This document shows, piece by piece, positions 54,184 to 61,562 of a DNA stretch of 64,000 bases (its first letter is position 1; each line of letters begins with the position of its first letter). Origin of the DNA: Paraburkholderia solisilvae (GTDB lineage: Bacteria > Pseudomonadota > Gammaproteobacteria > Burkholderiales > Burkholderiaceae); assembly GCF_902859875.1 (NCBI RefSeq), contig NZ_CADIKF010000041.1, positions 1-64,000 of the forward strand, in the 5' to 3' direction. The translations under genes and the position numbers were made by a program. The notes beneath the pieces were generated by a model. It had not been told where the DNA came from, made no database searches, and saw nothing but the letters and a program-made list of their open reading frames with translations.

Positions 54184-55089
54184 TCACGGCCCTTCAGGTG
54201 CGGCCGCATCGCGCAGAAAGCGCTGCGGTGCAAGACAGATCGCGACAAACAGCGTGGCGACGGTCAGATCGGCGCTCGTGCCCGGATTGATGCCTTCCCG
54301 CTTTAATTCGGCATCCCACGCATCGAGCCGCGCCGCTTGCGGACCGTGCGGTGCAAGACGCCACTGTGCGTGCCGTTTGCCCGCTTCGCGCGTGACACTT
54401 TGCGCCACCGTCACACCCTGCTTGCGCACAATGTGCGAGTCGGGCCATCGGGCGAGGAACGTAAGAAACACATCGAGCGTGATGGTCTCGGGCGTCGCAT
54501 CAGGGTTTATCTGTAGCAGGCCGGCGATCGCGTCGAGTCCGGTCGTGAACACGTCGGCGAAGCCGTTCTCGTATTGGCGCGCGATGCTGTCGCGTGTCGC
54601 CGCGAGCCGCATCGCGCTGCGCAGATCGATGGTCGGTTGCGCATGCACCGATTGTTCGGACGCGTCGCCGAGGCCGCCGGGGTTTGCCGCGCGGATTGCG
54701 AGGTAGGCGGCGCGTGCGTCGTCGACCGTGAGACCGGCGAGCACGCGTTGGTTCGCGTCGCGCCAGTGTGCGGCGCTGCGCAGGCTGCCGGGCTCTTCGA
54801 GCGCGGCGGCGAGCGGTGCGACCAGCAGCACGATGCCCAGGTTCGTGTTGCAGCCGGCCGCCTGCTGTGTGCGCATCACCGCGTCGAGCATGCGCGAGCC
54901 GACGGGGGTACGGTGCGCGAACAGCGCGGGCGCACTCGCGGCGGCGCTCGCGATGAACTGCTGCGCATCCATCTGGTGCCCGGCGCTATACGCGCTGACA
55001 TTGCCCGGTTTGCGCGTTTCCACGTCGAGGCTGCACGCGCGCAAGAACGCATGACGTGCGAGCACGAGCGGATCGTCAGAGGCTTGCAT
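54184..55089 (-). CDS. CitG-like (triphosphoribosyl-dephospho-CoA synthase family) H4MPT-associated protein
   Basis: This 301-residue all-helical protein resembles CitG/MdcB: LRACSLDVETRKPGNVSAYS near the N-terminus, then AGCNTNLGIVLLVAPLAAAL and the late GINPGTSADLTVATLFVAI. CitG makes an adenylated triphosphoribosyl-CoA precursor; its relatives in methylotroph clusters are not assigned. A phosphoribosyl-type transfer would suit methanopterin, whose side chain contains ribose units. It overlaps the preceding ATP-grasp gene by 14 bases, so they are co-translated. Confidence 0.85.
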   Translation of the reverse strand: MQASDDPLVLARHAFLRACSLDVETRKPGNVSAYSAGHQMDAQQFIASAAASAPALFAHRTPVGSRMLDAVMRTQQAAGCNTNLGIVLLVAPLAAALEEPGSLRSAAHWRDANQRVLAGLTVDDARAAYLAIRAANPGGLGDASEQSVHAQPTIDLRSAMRLAATRDSIARQYENGFADVFTTGLDAIAGLLQINPDATPETITLDVFLTFLARWPDSHIVRKQGVTVAQSVTREAGKRHAQWRLAPHGPQAARLDAWDAELKREGINPGTSADLTVATLFVAICLAPQRFLRDAAAPEGP

Positions 55090-56104
55090 GGCGCATCGGC
55101 GCGGTGGGCGGGATGGTGGCCGCGAGCCTGCGGTCGAGCAGATCGTCGACGAGCGCCGTGGCGATGTCGAACGGCGTGACTGTTTGCAGGCCGCGCCATG
55201 CGGCGACGCCGTTGACTTCGAGTACGAGCGGACTCGCGCCGGGTGCGTCTGGCGCGTCGGATGATACAGGTGGCGGAATCAGATCGACGCCCGCATAGTC
55301 GAGTCCAAGCGCATGTGTCGCGCGCACCGCGAGTTGCGCGAGGGTCTCGTCGAGCTCGGCCGGTTCGCAATGCGCGCCGCGCGCGACGTTGTGTATCCAG
55401 CCACGGCCGCCGCTGCGCCGCATCGCCGCGACCGCGCGCCCGCCGATCACCAGCACGCGCCAGTCGAACGCCGGGCCGGCCTCGCGCGCCGTTCGCGCTT
55501 GCGCCGAACGGCCGACGAAACGCTGCAAATACGCGACCTGCTGATAGCGCGCGAGCGACGGCAACGGCACCAGCGTGCCATCGCCGCGCGCACTCGCGCC
55601 GAGCCGTCGCAAGCCTTTGCCTTGCGAGCCGAATAGCGGCTTCAGCACGACCTGATGTCCGGCCGCGGTTTCGCGCATCAGCACGCGCTGCGCAAACGCG
55701 GCCGATTCGCCGGCCCATGTCGGCGGCGTCGGCACGCCGTTGCGGTGCAGCAGAAAACTCGTCATCGATTTGTCGACGCTGCGCTCGATCGCGCGCGCGT
55801 CGTTATAGACCGGTACGCCGCATTCGCGCAGCGCGTGCAGCACGCCGAGCCGGAGTGTCACCTGTTCGAATGTGCCGCCCGCAATGCCGCGCACGAATAC
55901 GGCATCGGGCAGGGTGTGGCCGAAGCCGGGCAGCGCGAGGCCGTACGGTTGCCATGTCGTATCGATCCGGCAGGCGGCGAGGTCGATGCAACGTGCGTCG
56001 ACGCCGCGCGCGCGGAACGCTTTTTTCAGGCGTGCGGTATGCCAGCCGGTTTCGTCGGTCATGATCGCGACGCGCAGGCCGGCGCCGAACACGGTCTCGC
56101 TCAT
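55076..56104 (-). CDS. RimK-like ATP-grasp ligase of the H4MPT cluster
   Basis: This 342-residue protein has the ATP-grasp fold: a pre-ATP domain with AIMTDETGWHTARLKKAF, the nucleotide loop VVLKPLFGSQGKGLRRLG and the metal-binding end LDYAGVDLIPP with PLVLEVNGVAAWRGL. RimK-type enzymes add amino acids, often glutamate, to a carboxylate; archaeal MptN adds a glutamate to H4MPT. A similar tailoring step is plausible here. The start overlaps the mch stop (ATGA) and the end overlaps the CitG-like gene by 14 bases. A longer frame continues upstream but only as an antisense shadow of mch. Confidence 0.83.
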   Translation of the reverse strand: MSETVFGAGLRVAIMTDETGWHTARLKKAFRARGVDARCIDLAACRIDTTWQPYGLALPGFGHTLPDAVFVRGIAGGTFEQVTLRLGVLHALRECGVPVYNDARAIERSVDKSMTSFLLHRNGVPTPPTWAGESAAFAQRVLMRETAAGHQVVLKPLFGSQGKGLRRLGASARGDGTLVPLPSLARYQQVAYLQRFVGRSAQARTAREAGPAFDWRVLVIGGRAVAAMRRSGGRGWIHNVARGAHCEPAELDETLAQLAVRATHALGLDYAGVDLIPPPVSSDAPDAPGASPLVLEVNGVAAWRGLQTVTPFDIATALVDDLLDRRLAATIPPTAPMRHASL

Positions 56105-57189
56105 GGCGTGCCCGCCGTGTCGCCTGAGTCGGCCGCAGCGGAGGGTGGCGCGCTCGACGCGAGCGGGTCCGCCGCGCCGTCCCACTGCCGATGCAGCAAC
56201 GCGTCGTCGAGCCGTCCGCCGTAATAGGTCGCGCCGCTCTCGAGGCTGCTGATCCACGCCTCGGCCGGCGCGAACAGCGCAGGGTCGATCTGATAGAAAT
56301 CGTGGTTGAACGACGCGAAGATATCGGCGAACGCGCGGCCGTAATCGCGCGAATTCCACGACGGCAGTTCCGCGGCAAGACGCCGTGCGAGCGCATCGCC
56401 GGTGACGGTCAGATGCACGCGGCCGCCGTACAGGATCGCATCGTTCGTGCGACCCATGGCGGCGAGCGCATCGGGCGCGGGCGGCGGCAGCGGCGCGATG
56501 CCGCTCGCCTCGACGATGTCGTCCAGCGGCGCGCCGATCACATGCGCCTTGTGCAGTGCGACTTCGACGACGCGCGCGACCACCTGCACGGTTCCCGCCA
56601 GAGATTGTGTCGGCGTGACGATGATCGTCAGACGCTCGGGCGCAAGGCCGCAGTCGTTCAGCACCTTGTCGATCACCGCTTGCGGCGGCAGTTGATGCAC
56701 TTCCATCACGAGTACGCCGGCATCGTGCCGGTCGCGGTAGCCGAGTTCGTCGAATAGCGGTTCCTTGAACGCGAGCGCGCGCGCCGGGCCCGAACCGAGC
56801 GAGAAGAACTTCTTGCCGTTGTTCTGCTCCTTGCTGGCCGACAGGCTCCATCCCGCGTACTGGCTGCCGAGGCACGCGAGCACCGGCGTCGACGTATGCA
56901 CTTCGATCATCGTCGGCCACAGCGGCTCGCGCTCGAGCGCAACACGCGGCGCGACGTGCCCGAGGCCGCCCATGCAGATGCGCGCGATCTGCACGCCGGC
57001 CGCGACGCTGCCGCGCACGGCGACGCCCGCGTCGACCATCGTCGTGCCGGATGCGGTGCGGGACACGTCGATGCGCAGCCGCGCCGCATCGGCGATCAGT
57101 TGCGCGACGAGCGGTTCGGCGAGCTGGTTGACGCTCAGCGTGTTGCTGCGCGCATGCGAAGGATCAGCCGGTTCGTTGGGTGAGGTCAT
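56101..57189 (-). CDS. mch: Methenyltetrahydromethanopterin cyclohydrolase
   Basis: This 362-residue protein is a recognisable Mch: LSVNQLAEPLVAQLIADAAR, the GSVAAGVQIARICMGGLGHV motif and WSLSASKEQNNGKKFFSLGS. It hydrolyses methenyl-H4MPT to formyl-H4MPT, the third step of formaldehyde oxidation, in the cytoplasm. Its C-terminus carries about 20 extra Ala/Pro/Ser residues. It overlaps the upstream ATP-grasp gene by 26 bases and the downstream RimK-like gene by four, showing a tight operon. Confidence 0.95.
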   Translation of the reverse strand: MTSPNEPADPSHARSNTLSVNQLAEPLVAQLIADAARLRIDVSRTASGTTMVDAGVAVRGSVAAGVQIARICMGGLGHVAPRVALEREPLWPTMIEVHTSTPVLACLGSQYAGWSLSASKEQNNGKKFFSLGSGPARALAFKEPLFDELGYRDRHDAGVLVMEVHQLPPQAVIDKVLNDCGLAPERLTIIVTPTQSLAGTVQVVARVVEVALHKAHVIGAPLDDIVEASGIAPLPPPAPDALAAMGRTNDAILYGGRVHLTVTGDALARRLAAELPSWNSRDYGRAFADIFASFNHDFYQIDPALFAPAEAWISSLESGATYYGGRLDDALLHRQWDGAADPLASSAPPSAAADSGDTAGTP

Positions 57190-58414
57190 CGTGGGACTCG
57201 TGGCAAGTGTCGATCAGTTCGATGAGACGCGTGTGTTGCCGCTCCAGTTCGCCGCAGAGCCGCGCGGGGGCCGCGGCGGTCGCGATCAGCGTGCAGACCG
57301 GTTCGCCGGCCGCGATGCGCATGCCAGGCTGCGGCACGTCGCGGCACGATGGCGCGGCGAACAGCGCGTCGCTCAGGCGCTGCGTGACGGTGAAGCTGAA
57401 GGGCGCGAATGCAACGCGCTGTGCGGCATAGCGGTCCGGCGCGCTGCGCGCCGGCTGCCGCGGCAAGCGGCCTTTGAGACAGGCGTCGAGATGCGCGGCG
57501 AGCAGTCCATGCGGCCACGCGGCGGGCGATGCGATTTCGTAGAGCGCGGCAGTCGACGAGGGCCGCGCATTGATTTCGAGCACGTTCACCGTATCGCCAT
57601 CGAGCAGGAAGTCGAGGCTGTTCATGCCGACGAGTCCGGTCTTCGCGACGAGCGCATGCACGATGCCGTCGATGCGCGAGGCGATAGACGCCGGCAGGTC
57701 GATCGGGCCGAGCGAGCCCGTATGCACGAACGGCAATGCGTGGTGAGAGGCGCTCAGTTGGTCGGCGAAGCCGATCGTCACCGCACGGCCGCCTGCGGCG
57801 ATAAACAGCGCCGACATCGAGCGTCCGGCAGCGAGGCGCTGGAAGTAATCGGGCGGCGCGGCGGCGTCCGGTTCGCTTGCCGCACGGATATGCGTGCCGC
57901 CGCATCCATCGGCGCGCTTGCCGAGCCATCCGTGTGTGTCAGCCGGTTGCGCGAAGGATACCTCCGGATGCGCGATGCCCAATTCATCGAGCAGCGTAAA
58001 GAAGCGCCGCGGGTCGCGCACCGCCGCGATCGTTTGCATCTCGTTGCCGATGAATCGCGGCATATCCGGCCGTTCATGCAATGCGCGTGCGAAAGGCTCC
58101 AGTCCGCTGCCCGCGATCAGCCCGAGCATGCGTGGCAGCCGCGCGACGCGCGCGAGCGCATCGAAGAGCTTGTCGGGGTCGACCGCCAGGCCCGTGCCGC
58201 CGATGTCGAGCCAGACCTTTGCGCATTGCCGCGTATCGCGGTCGCCAAACAGATCGAGTGCCGCGACGTTCAGTCGCGAGCGCGCCGCCGATTCGGTGAA
58301 AAGCCGCGCGGACAGTCCCGCGATCGCGACGAACGGCACGCGAATGTCGTACGCGTGCGCGTACGGCCGTGCCGCGGCACGCGGCGAAGGTCGAGCCGGA
58401 AGCCTCGCGCGCAT
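57164..58414 (-). CDS. ATP-grasp superfamily protein of the H4MPT cluster
   Basis: This 416-residue protein opens with a Rossmann-like pre-ATP domain (VAIAGLSARLFTESAARSRL, then LNVAALDLFGD). A degenerate ATP-grasp core follows, with GGTHIRAA, SLGPIDLPA and the metal-binding stretch MNSLDFLLDGD with VNVLEINARPSST. A C-terminal domain of about 100 residues includes GMRIAAGEPVCTLIATA. Such proteins occur with H4MPT genes in methylotrophs; the reaction is not known to me. It begins 16 bases after mtdB and overlaps mch by 26 bases. It is distinct from the RimK-like enzyme, so two ligations may be encoded. Confidence 0.8.
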   Translation of the reverse strand: MRARLPARPSPRAAARPYAHAYDIRVPFVAIAGLSARLFTESAARSRLNVAALDLFGDRDTRQCAKVWLDIGGTGLAVDPDKLFDALARVARLPRMLGLIAGSGLEPFARALHERPDMPRFIGNEMQTIAAVRDPRRFFTLLDELGIAHPEVSFAQPADTHGWLGKRADGCGGTHIRAASEPDAAAPPDYFQRLAAGRSMSALFIAAGGRAVTIGFADQLSASHHALPFVHTGSLGPIDLPASIASRIDGIVHALVAKTGLVGMNSLDFLLDGDTVNVLEINARPSSTAALYEIASPAAWPHGLLAAHLDACLKGRLPRQPARSAPDRYAAQRVAFAPFSFTVTQRLSDALFAAPSCRDVPQPGMRIAAGEPVCTLIATAAAPARLCGELERQHTRLIELIDTCHESHDDLTQRTG

Positions 58415-58430
58415 CGTCCGGTGGCCGGTG

Positions 58431-59357
58431 TCAGTCGCGGCCGGCGACGATCGCGCGAGCCTCGTCGAATGCTTCCGCGAAGCCGAGATACACCGGCTTG
58501 CCGCCGGTGCGCATGCGCAGAAACAGCCGATGCTCGACCTGGTATTTCACGTTGCCGATCGCGAGCGCGCCGATACCGACCGCATCGGGCCGTGCAGCGC
58601 CGGCGAGCGGCTTGCCGTTGTCCATCACGTTGACGCCGGCGATGCCTTCGGGCGGCACCGCGTTGACGTCGGCGGCAACGCGCATGCGCTGCGCATGCGC
58701 GAGGTCCGCGCTTGCGACGACCTGCACGCCGGCCGCCGCGGTGCCGATCACGACGTCCGCTTGCGCGAGCGCCGCGTGCAGCGCGTCAGGCGTGCCGACG
58801 CCGATGCCGGCTGTCGTCGTGCTGAAGCGCTGGTTGACTTCGTCGCTCACGCGCTGCGCGCGCGCCGCGTCCGAATGGCTCGCAATCCTGACGTCGGCGC
58901 CGAGCGAGGCGATCAGCGCGGCCGACACGCGGCCGACCGCGCCGGTGCCGCCGAGCAGCAGCACATGCTTGCCGCCGAACTCTTCGCCGTGCTCGGTTTT
59001 CAGATGCCGCTCGACCAGCGCGACGAGCGCGGCGGAGGTGGTGTATGCGCCGCTCGGATCGGCGAACACCGAGACCTCGAAGGGCGGCACCATCGCCTGG
59101 CGCGCGTCTTCGAGCATATCGGCAGCGAGCATCACGTCGCGTCCACCGATAAAGATACCGGTGCGCGATACGCCTTTCGGCCCGCGCGAAAAGATCGCGT
59201 CTTGCGTCAACTGCACGACATTGCTCGCGTCGACATTGCAGTACGGCACGACGATCTGGTAGCCCGCGTCGGCCGCCATATTGACGTCGAACGGACTCAT
59301 CTGCGGCGTGGCTGTGAACATATGCAGGATGTATGGCCTTTCGGTAGCTTCGGACAT
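58431..59357 (-). CDS. mtdB: Methylene-H4MPT dehydrogenase (MtdB type)
   Basis: This 308-residue protein matches MtdB: YILHMFTATPQMSPFDVNMA at the N-terminus, SRGPKGVSRTGIFIGGRD with the substrate-side residues, and the Rossmann loop VLLLGGTGAVGRVSAALIA. It oxidises methylene-H4MPT to methenyl-H4MPT with NAD or NADP. In the cluster it follows mptG by 73 bases. ATG 59357 gives the family start; the frame continues to 59594 only as a shadow. The ribosome-binding site is weak, so translation may depend on upstream coupling. Confidence 0.94.
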   Translation of the reverse strand: MSEATERPYILHMFTATPQMSPFDVNMAADAGYQIVVPYCNVDASNVVQLTQDAIFSRGPKGVSRTGIFIGGRDVMLAADMLEDARQAMVPPFEVSVFADPSGAYTTSAALVALVERHLKTEHGEEFGGKHVLLLGGTGAVGRVSAALIASLGADVRIASHSDAARAQRVSDEVNQRFSTTTAGIGVGTPDALHAALAQADVVIGTAAAGVQVVASADLAHAQRMRVAADVNAVPPEGIAGVNVMDNGKPLAGAARPDAVGIGALAIGNVKYQVEHRLFLRMRTGGKPVYLGFAEAFDEARAIVAGRD

Positions 59358-59430
59358 GGCAGTGGGTGATATCAAAGGGAGCTTGGGGTTTCGGTTCCGT
59401 TGGGCGTCGGACAATGGTGCGCGTACAGCG

Positions 59431-60468
59431 TCATCCGACGTTGACTCCGCAACCATGTGTGTGCGCGACGGCCAGCGTCGCACCGCGATTGCGCGCGACG
59501 GTCGCCGCGTAGACGACCGACGGCGTATCGCGCGTCGCCGCGCGCGCGGCGGCCAGCGCGCGTTCCGCCGCGTCGCCGCTGCGCACGAACGCAAAGCCGA
59601 CTGGGCCCCACGACGTCTGGCCGATGCCGGCCTTCTGCTGGTTCGCGATGGCCTGGATCGCGCGGGCGACCGCCGGGCTCGAATACACGCCGCCCTGCAC
59701 GGGCGCGAAGTATTCGCCGATGGTTTGCTGCACCGCGCTAATGCCGTCCGCGAACGCGTCGAAGTCCTGCTCCGCGATGCCGGGCAGCACCCGCATCATC
59801 AGCAGATGGCACAGGTGCGCGGCGAGCGTCTGCGGAAACGGCGGCAGCGATGCGAGGCCGCGCCGTTCTTCATCGCCATGCAGGCCTTCGCGGGAGGTGT
59901 CGTCGACGAGCACGACGCGCCATGCATCCGGAAACGGCTGCCGGCACAGCAACGGCGGCATGCGCGCATCCTGCGGTCGCGCGCCGCGCGCGGGGCCGCC
60001 GTCGACGATCAGCCCGCCATGATCGAAGCCGAGCGCGCCGATGCCGGAGCGCGCGCCGCGTCCGAGCAGCCGCGCGATCGTATCGCTGGTCGCGGGCACG
60101 CCGGCGAGCCGCGCAAACGCGGTGCCGACCGCAAGCGCGAGCTGCGTGCCGGAGCCGAGACCGCAATGCGCACGCGGCGCCTGCTCGATGTCGATGGCGA
60201 CCGGCGGGCCACCCCATGCGTGATGCAATCGCTCGAGATACTGTGCGACCCGCGCGCGCTGCGCGTCGCTGCACGCATCCGCAATATGGGTGGTGTCGTC
60301 GGCAAGCCGCGCGGTCACGCGCGTGCCGCGACCTTCGATGACGAGTCCGATGCTGCCGAACGCGCGCCCGAGCGAGCCGCTCGGATCCAGAAAGCCCAGA
60401 TGCAAACGGGCCGGCGCGTCGACGGTCACGGCCGACAGCGGCGCTAAACGGTCAGAGTCAATCGGCAT
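59431..60468 (-). CDS. mptG: Beta-ribofuranosylaminobenzene 5'-phosphate synthase family protein
   Basis: This 345-residue GHMP-kinase-fold protein has ARLHLGFLDPSGSLGRAFGS at the start, the HCGLGSGTQLALAVGTAFA phosphate loop and the late GIGQTSWGPVGFAF. MptG joins 4-hydroxybenzoate or 4-aminobenzoate with phosphoribosyl pyrophosphate, the committing step of methanopterin synthesis; the bacterial form is known from Methylobacterium. The frame extends to 60585, but the conserved domain starts soon after ATG 60468. A sigma-54-type promoter lies about 150 bases upstream, and the untranslated leader carries a 12-bp repeat. Confidence 0.92.
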   Translation of the reverse strand: MPIDSDRLAPLSAVTVDAPARLHLGFLDPSGSLGRAFGSIGLVIEGRGTRVTARLADDTTHIADACSDAQRARVAQYLERLHHAWGGPPVAIDIEQAPRAHCGLGSGTQLALAVGTAFARLAGVPATSDTIARLLGRGARSGIGALGFDHGGLIVDGGPARGARPQDARMPPLLCRQPFPDAWRVVLVDDTSREGLHGDEERRGLASLPPFPQTLAAHLCHLLMMRVLPGIAEQDFDAFADGISAVQQTIGEYFAPVQGGVYSSPAVARAIQAIANQQKAGIGQTSWGPVGFAFVRSGDAAERALAAARAATRDTPSVVYAATVARNRGATLAVAHTHGCGVNVG

Positions 60469-60540
60469 GGCAAGTGTGTCCGGGAGTGTGCTTGCGAAGT
60501 CGTGGTGCGGCCCATGTTGCGCGTGCGCAGGCGGCTGCAT

Positions 60541-60588
60541 GAGCCGCATCCTGAGCCGCAACCCGAGCGGCATCGTGAGCGGCAATCC
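60541..60588. repeat. Tandem repeat, 12-bp period, four copies, in the mptG leader
   Basis: GAGCCGCATCCT, GAGCCGCAACCC, GAGCGGCATCGT and GAGCGGCAATCC follow one another without gaps. The unit shares GAGCCGCA with the array ahead of dmrB. It lies between the candidate sigma-54 promoter and the mptG start codon, so it would be in the mRNA leader. Confidence 0.85.
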
Positions 60589-60614
60589 ACCTGGGCTGCA
60601 TTCGGCAACAGCAA

Positions 60615-60630
60615 GGCAAAAGCCGTACCA
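60615..60630 (-). promoter_or_regulatory. Candidate sigma-54 (-24/-12) promoter for the mptG-fae operon
   Basis: On the minus strand the sequence TGGTACGGCTTTTGCC matches the sigma-54 pattern TGGCACG-N4-TTGCW, with exactly ten bases between GG and GC and a complete TTGC. Transcription would start near 60604, about 136 bases before mptG. A sigma-54 activator gene lies in the same block. Confidence 0.6.
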
Positions 60631-60780
60631 CGCACGCGCAGGGACACACCGCGCCGCCGCCCATGCGGCCGCTTTGTCACTGCGGTGCCGACGCTAATGG
60701 GTTGATGTTTCGTCGCGGTTTGGCCGTGTTCAGGTCGCGTTCAGGTCGCGGGTTGGGCGCGAATTGGCCAGTTCCCGCGC

Positions 60781-61167
60781 TCAGCTCTTCGGCGCGTCGT
60801 ACTTGATATAGCGGAAGCGCTGATCGTCGGCGGGTGTGCCTTCGAGCGGGCCGCCTTCGTTGCCCGGCTGCCACTGAATCACGTCTTCGATCTTGTTCGC
60901 GAGCGCGAAGTCTTTGTCCGTGATGCCTTTGGCCGTATGCGTCTTGAGCTTGACGATCACGAACGCATAGGACACGGTCAGGTCCGGGTGATGCCATGCG
61001 GCTTCGGCGAGATGCCCGACCGTGTTGACCACCATCAACGTGCCCTTCCAGCTTTCGGTGCGGTACTTGCGCCGCAACCAGCCGTCTTCCATATACCAGT
61101 GCTGCAATGCACCCTTGAGCCGCTCCCGCACTTCGTCATCGGAATACACCCGCTCGGTTTGCGCCAT
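60781..61167 (-). CDS. Pterin-4a-carbinolamine dehydratase-like protein
   Basis: This 128-residue protein has the dehydratase signature HHPDLTVSYAFVIVKLKTHT followed by GITDKDFALANKIE, within an N-terminally extended form (VYSDDEVRERLKGALQHWYM). The classical enzyme recycles hydroxylated tetrahydrobiopterin; other members help in pterin synthesis or molybdopterin chemistry. Its place beside mptG and xoxF suggests a role with methanopterin intermediates, which is inference. GAGGTCAG precedes the ATG at 61167. It is divergent from xoxF and 312 bases upstream of mptG on the same strand. Confidence 0.87.
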   Translation of the reverse strand: MAQTERVYSDDEVRERLKGALQHWYMEDGWLRRKYRTESWKGTLMVVNTVGHLAEAAWHHPDLTVSYAFVIVKLKTHTAKGITDKDFALANKIEDVIQWQPGNEGGPLEGTPADDQRFRYIKYDAPKS

Positions 61168-61219
61168 GACTGACCTCGACTGATGTGATTGACATAGGAC
61201 GGCGCGTGACCGGCATGCG

Positions 61220-61291
61220 AGCGGACCGGAAACGGACCGGCACACCGACCTGAAAGCGGACCTGCAAGCGGACCGACAAGCGGACCTGCAA
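61220..61291. repeat. Tandem repeat, 12-bp period, about six copies, between the dehydratase and xoxF
   Basis: The best units are GCGGACCTGCAA at 61256 and 61280 and GCGGACCGACAA at 61268; more degenerate units precede them in the same 12-base phase. The array lies in the 395-base divergent region that must hold the promoters of the pterin dehydratase and xoxF genes. I found no well-matched sigma-70 promoter there. Confidence 0.8.
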
Positions 61292-61410
61292 GCGCACGCG
61301 CGCTGGACGTCCTCAATGTATCGCGTATTTGACACAGTATGTATCGTCATCCGAAGCGAAGCGGCACACGTTGACGCCGTTAAGCGCGGTACACCCCCGA
61401 TGCGCACGGT

Positions 61411-61426
61411 CGGCATGGAATATGCG
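61411..61426 (+). promoter_or_regulatory. Weak candidate sigma-54 site upstream of xoxF
   Basis: CGGCATGGAATATGCG has GG and GC ten bases apart, but both boxes deviate from TGGCAC and TTGC. Transcription would start near 61437, about 126 bases before xoxF. In GC-rich DNA such matches arise by chance, so this is tentative. Confidence 0.25.
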
Positions 61427-61562
61427 ATCAGCCTTCATACGCATGAGCTGGGCAATGAACCCGGCTTGGTTTCGCTCGTTACCCGCATCCGGACGGCGCG
61501 GCTGGTGCAGCGCGGTAGCGTGTCATCGTGAGGTGGACGGTTTACCCAAATCTGGAGGAGAC

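Noticed and set aside
55076..56920. A 614-residue continuous minus-strand reading frame
   Set aside because: Only the part from ATG 56104 shows ATP-grasp motifs; the rest lies across mch in another frame and has shadow-type Arg/Ala-rich composition.
61329..61562. 78-residue upstream extension of xoxF
   Set aside because: The signal peptide and a strong GGAGGAG site begin at 61563; the extension has no secretion or family sequence.
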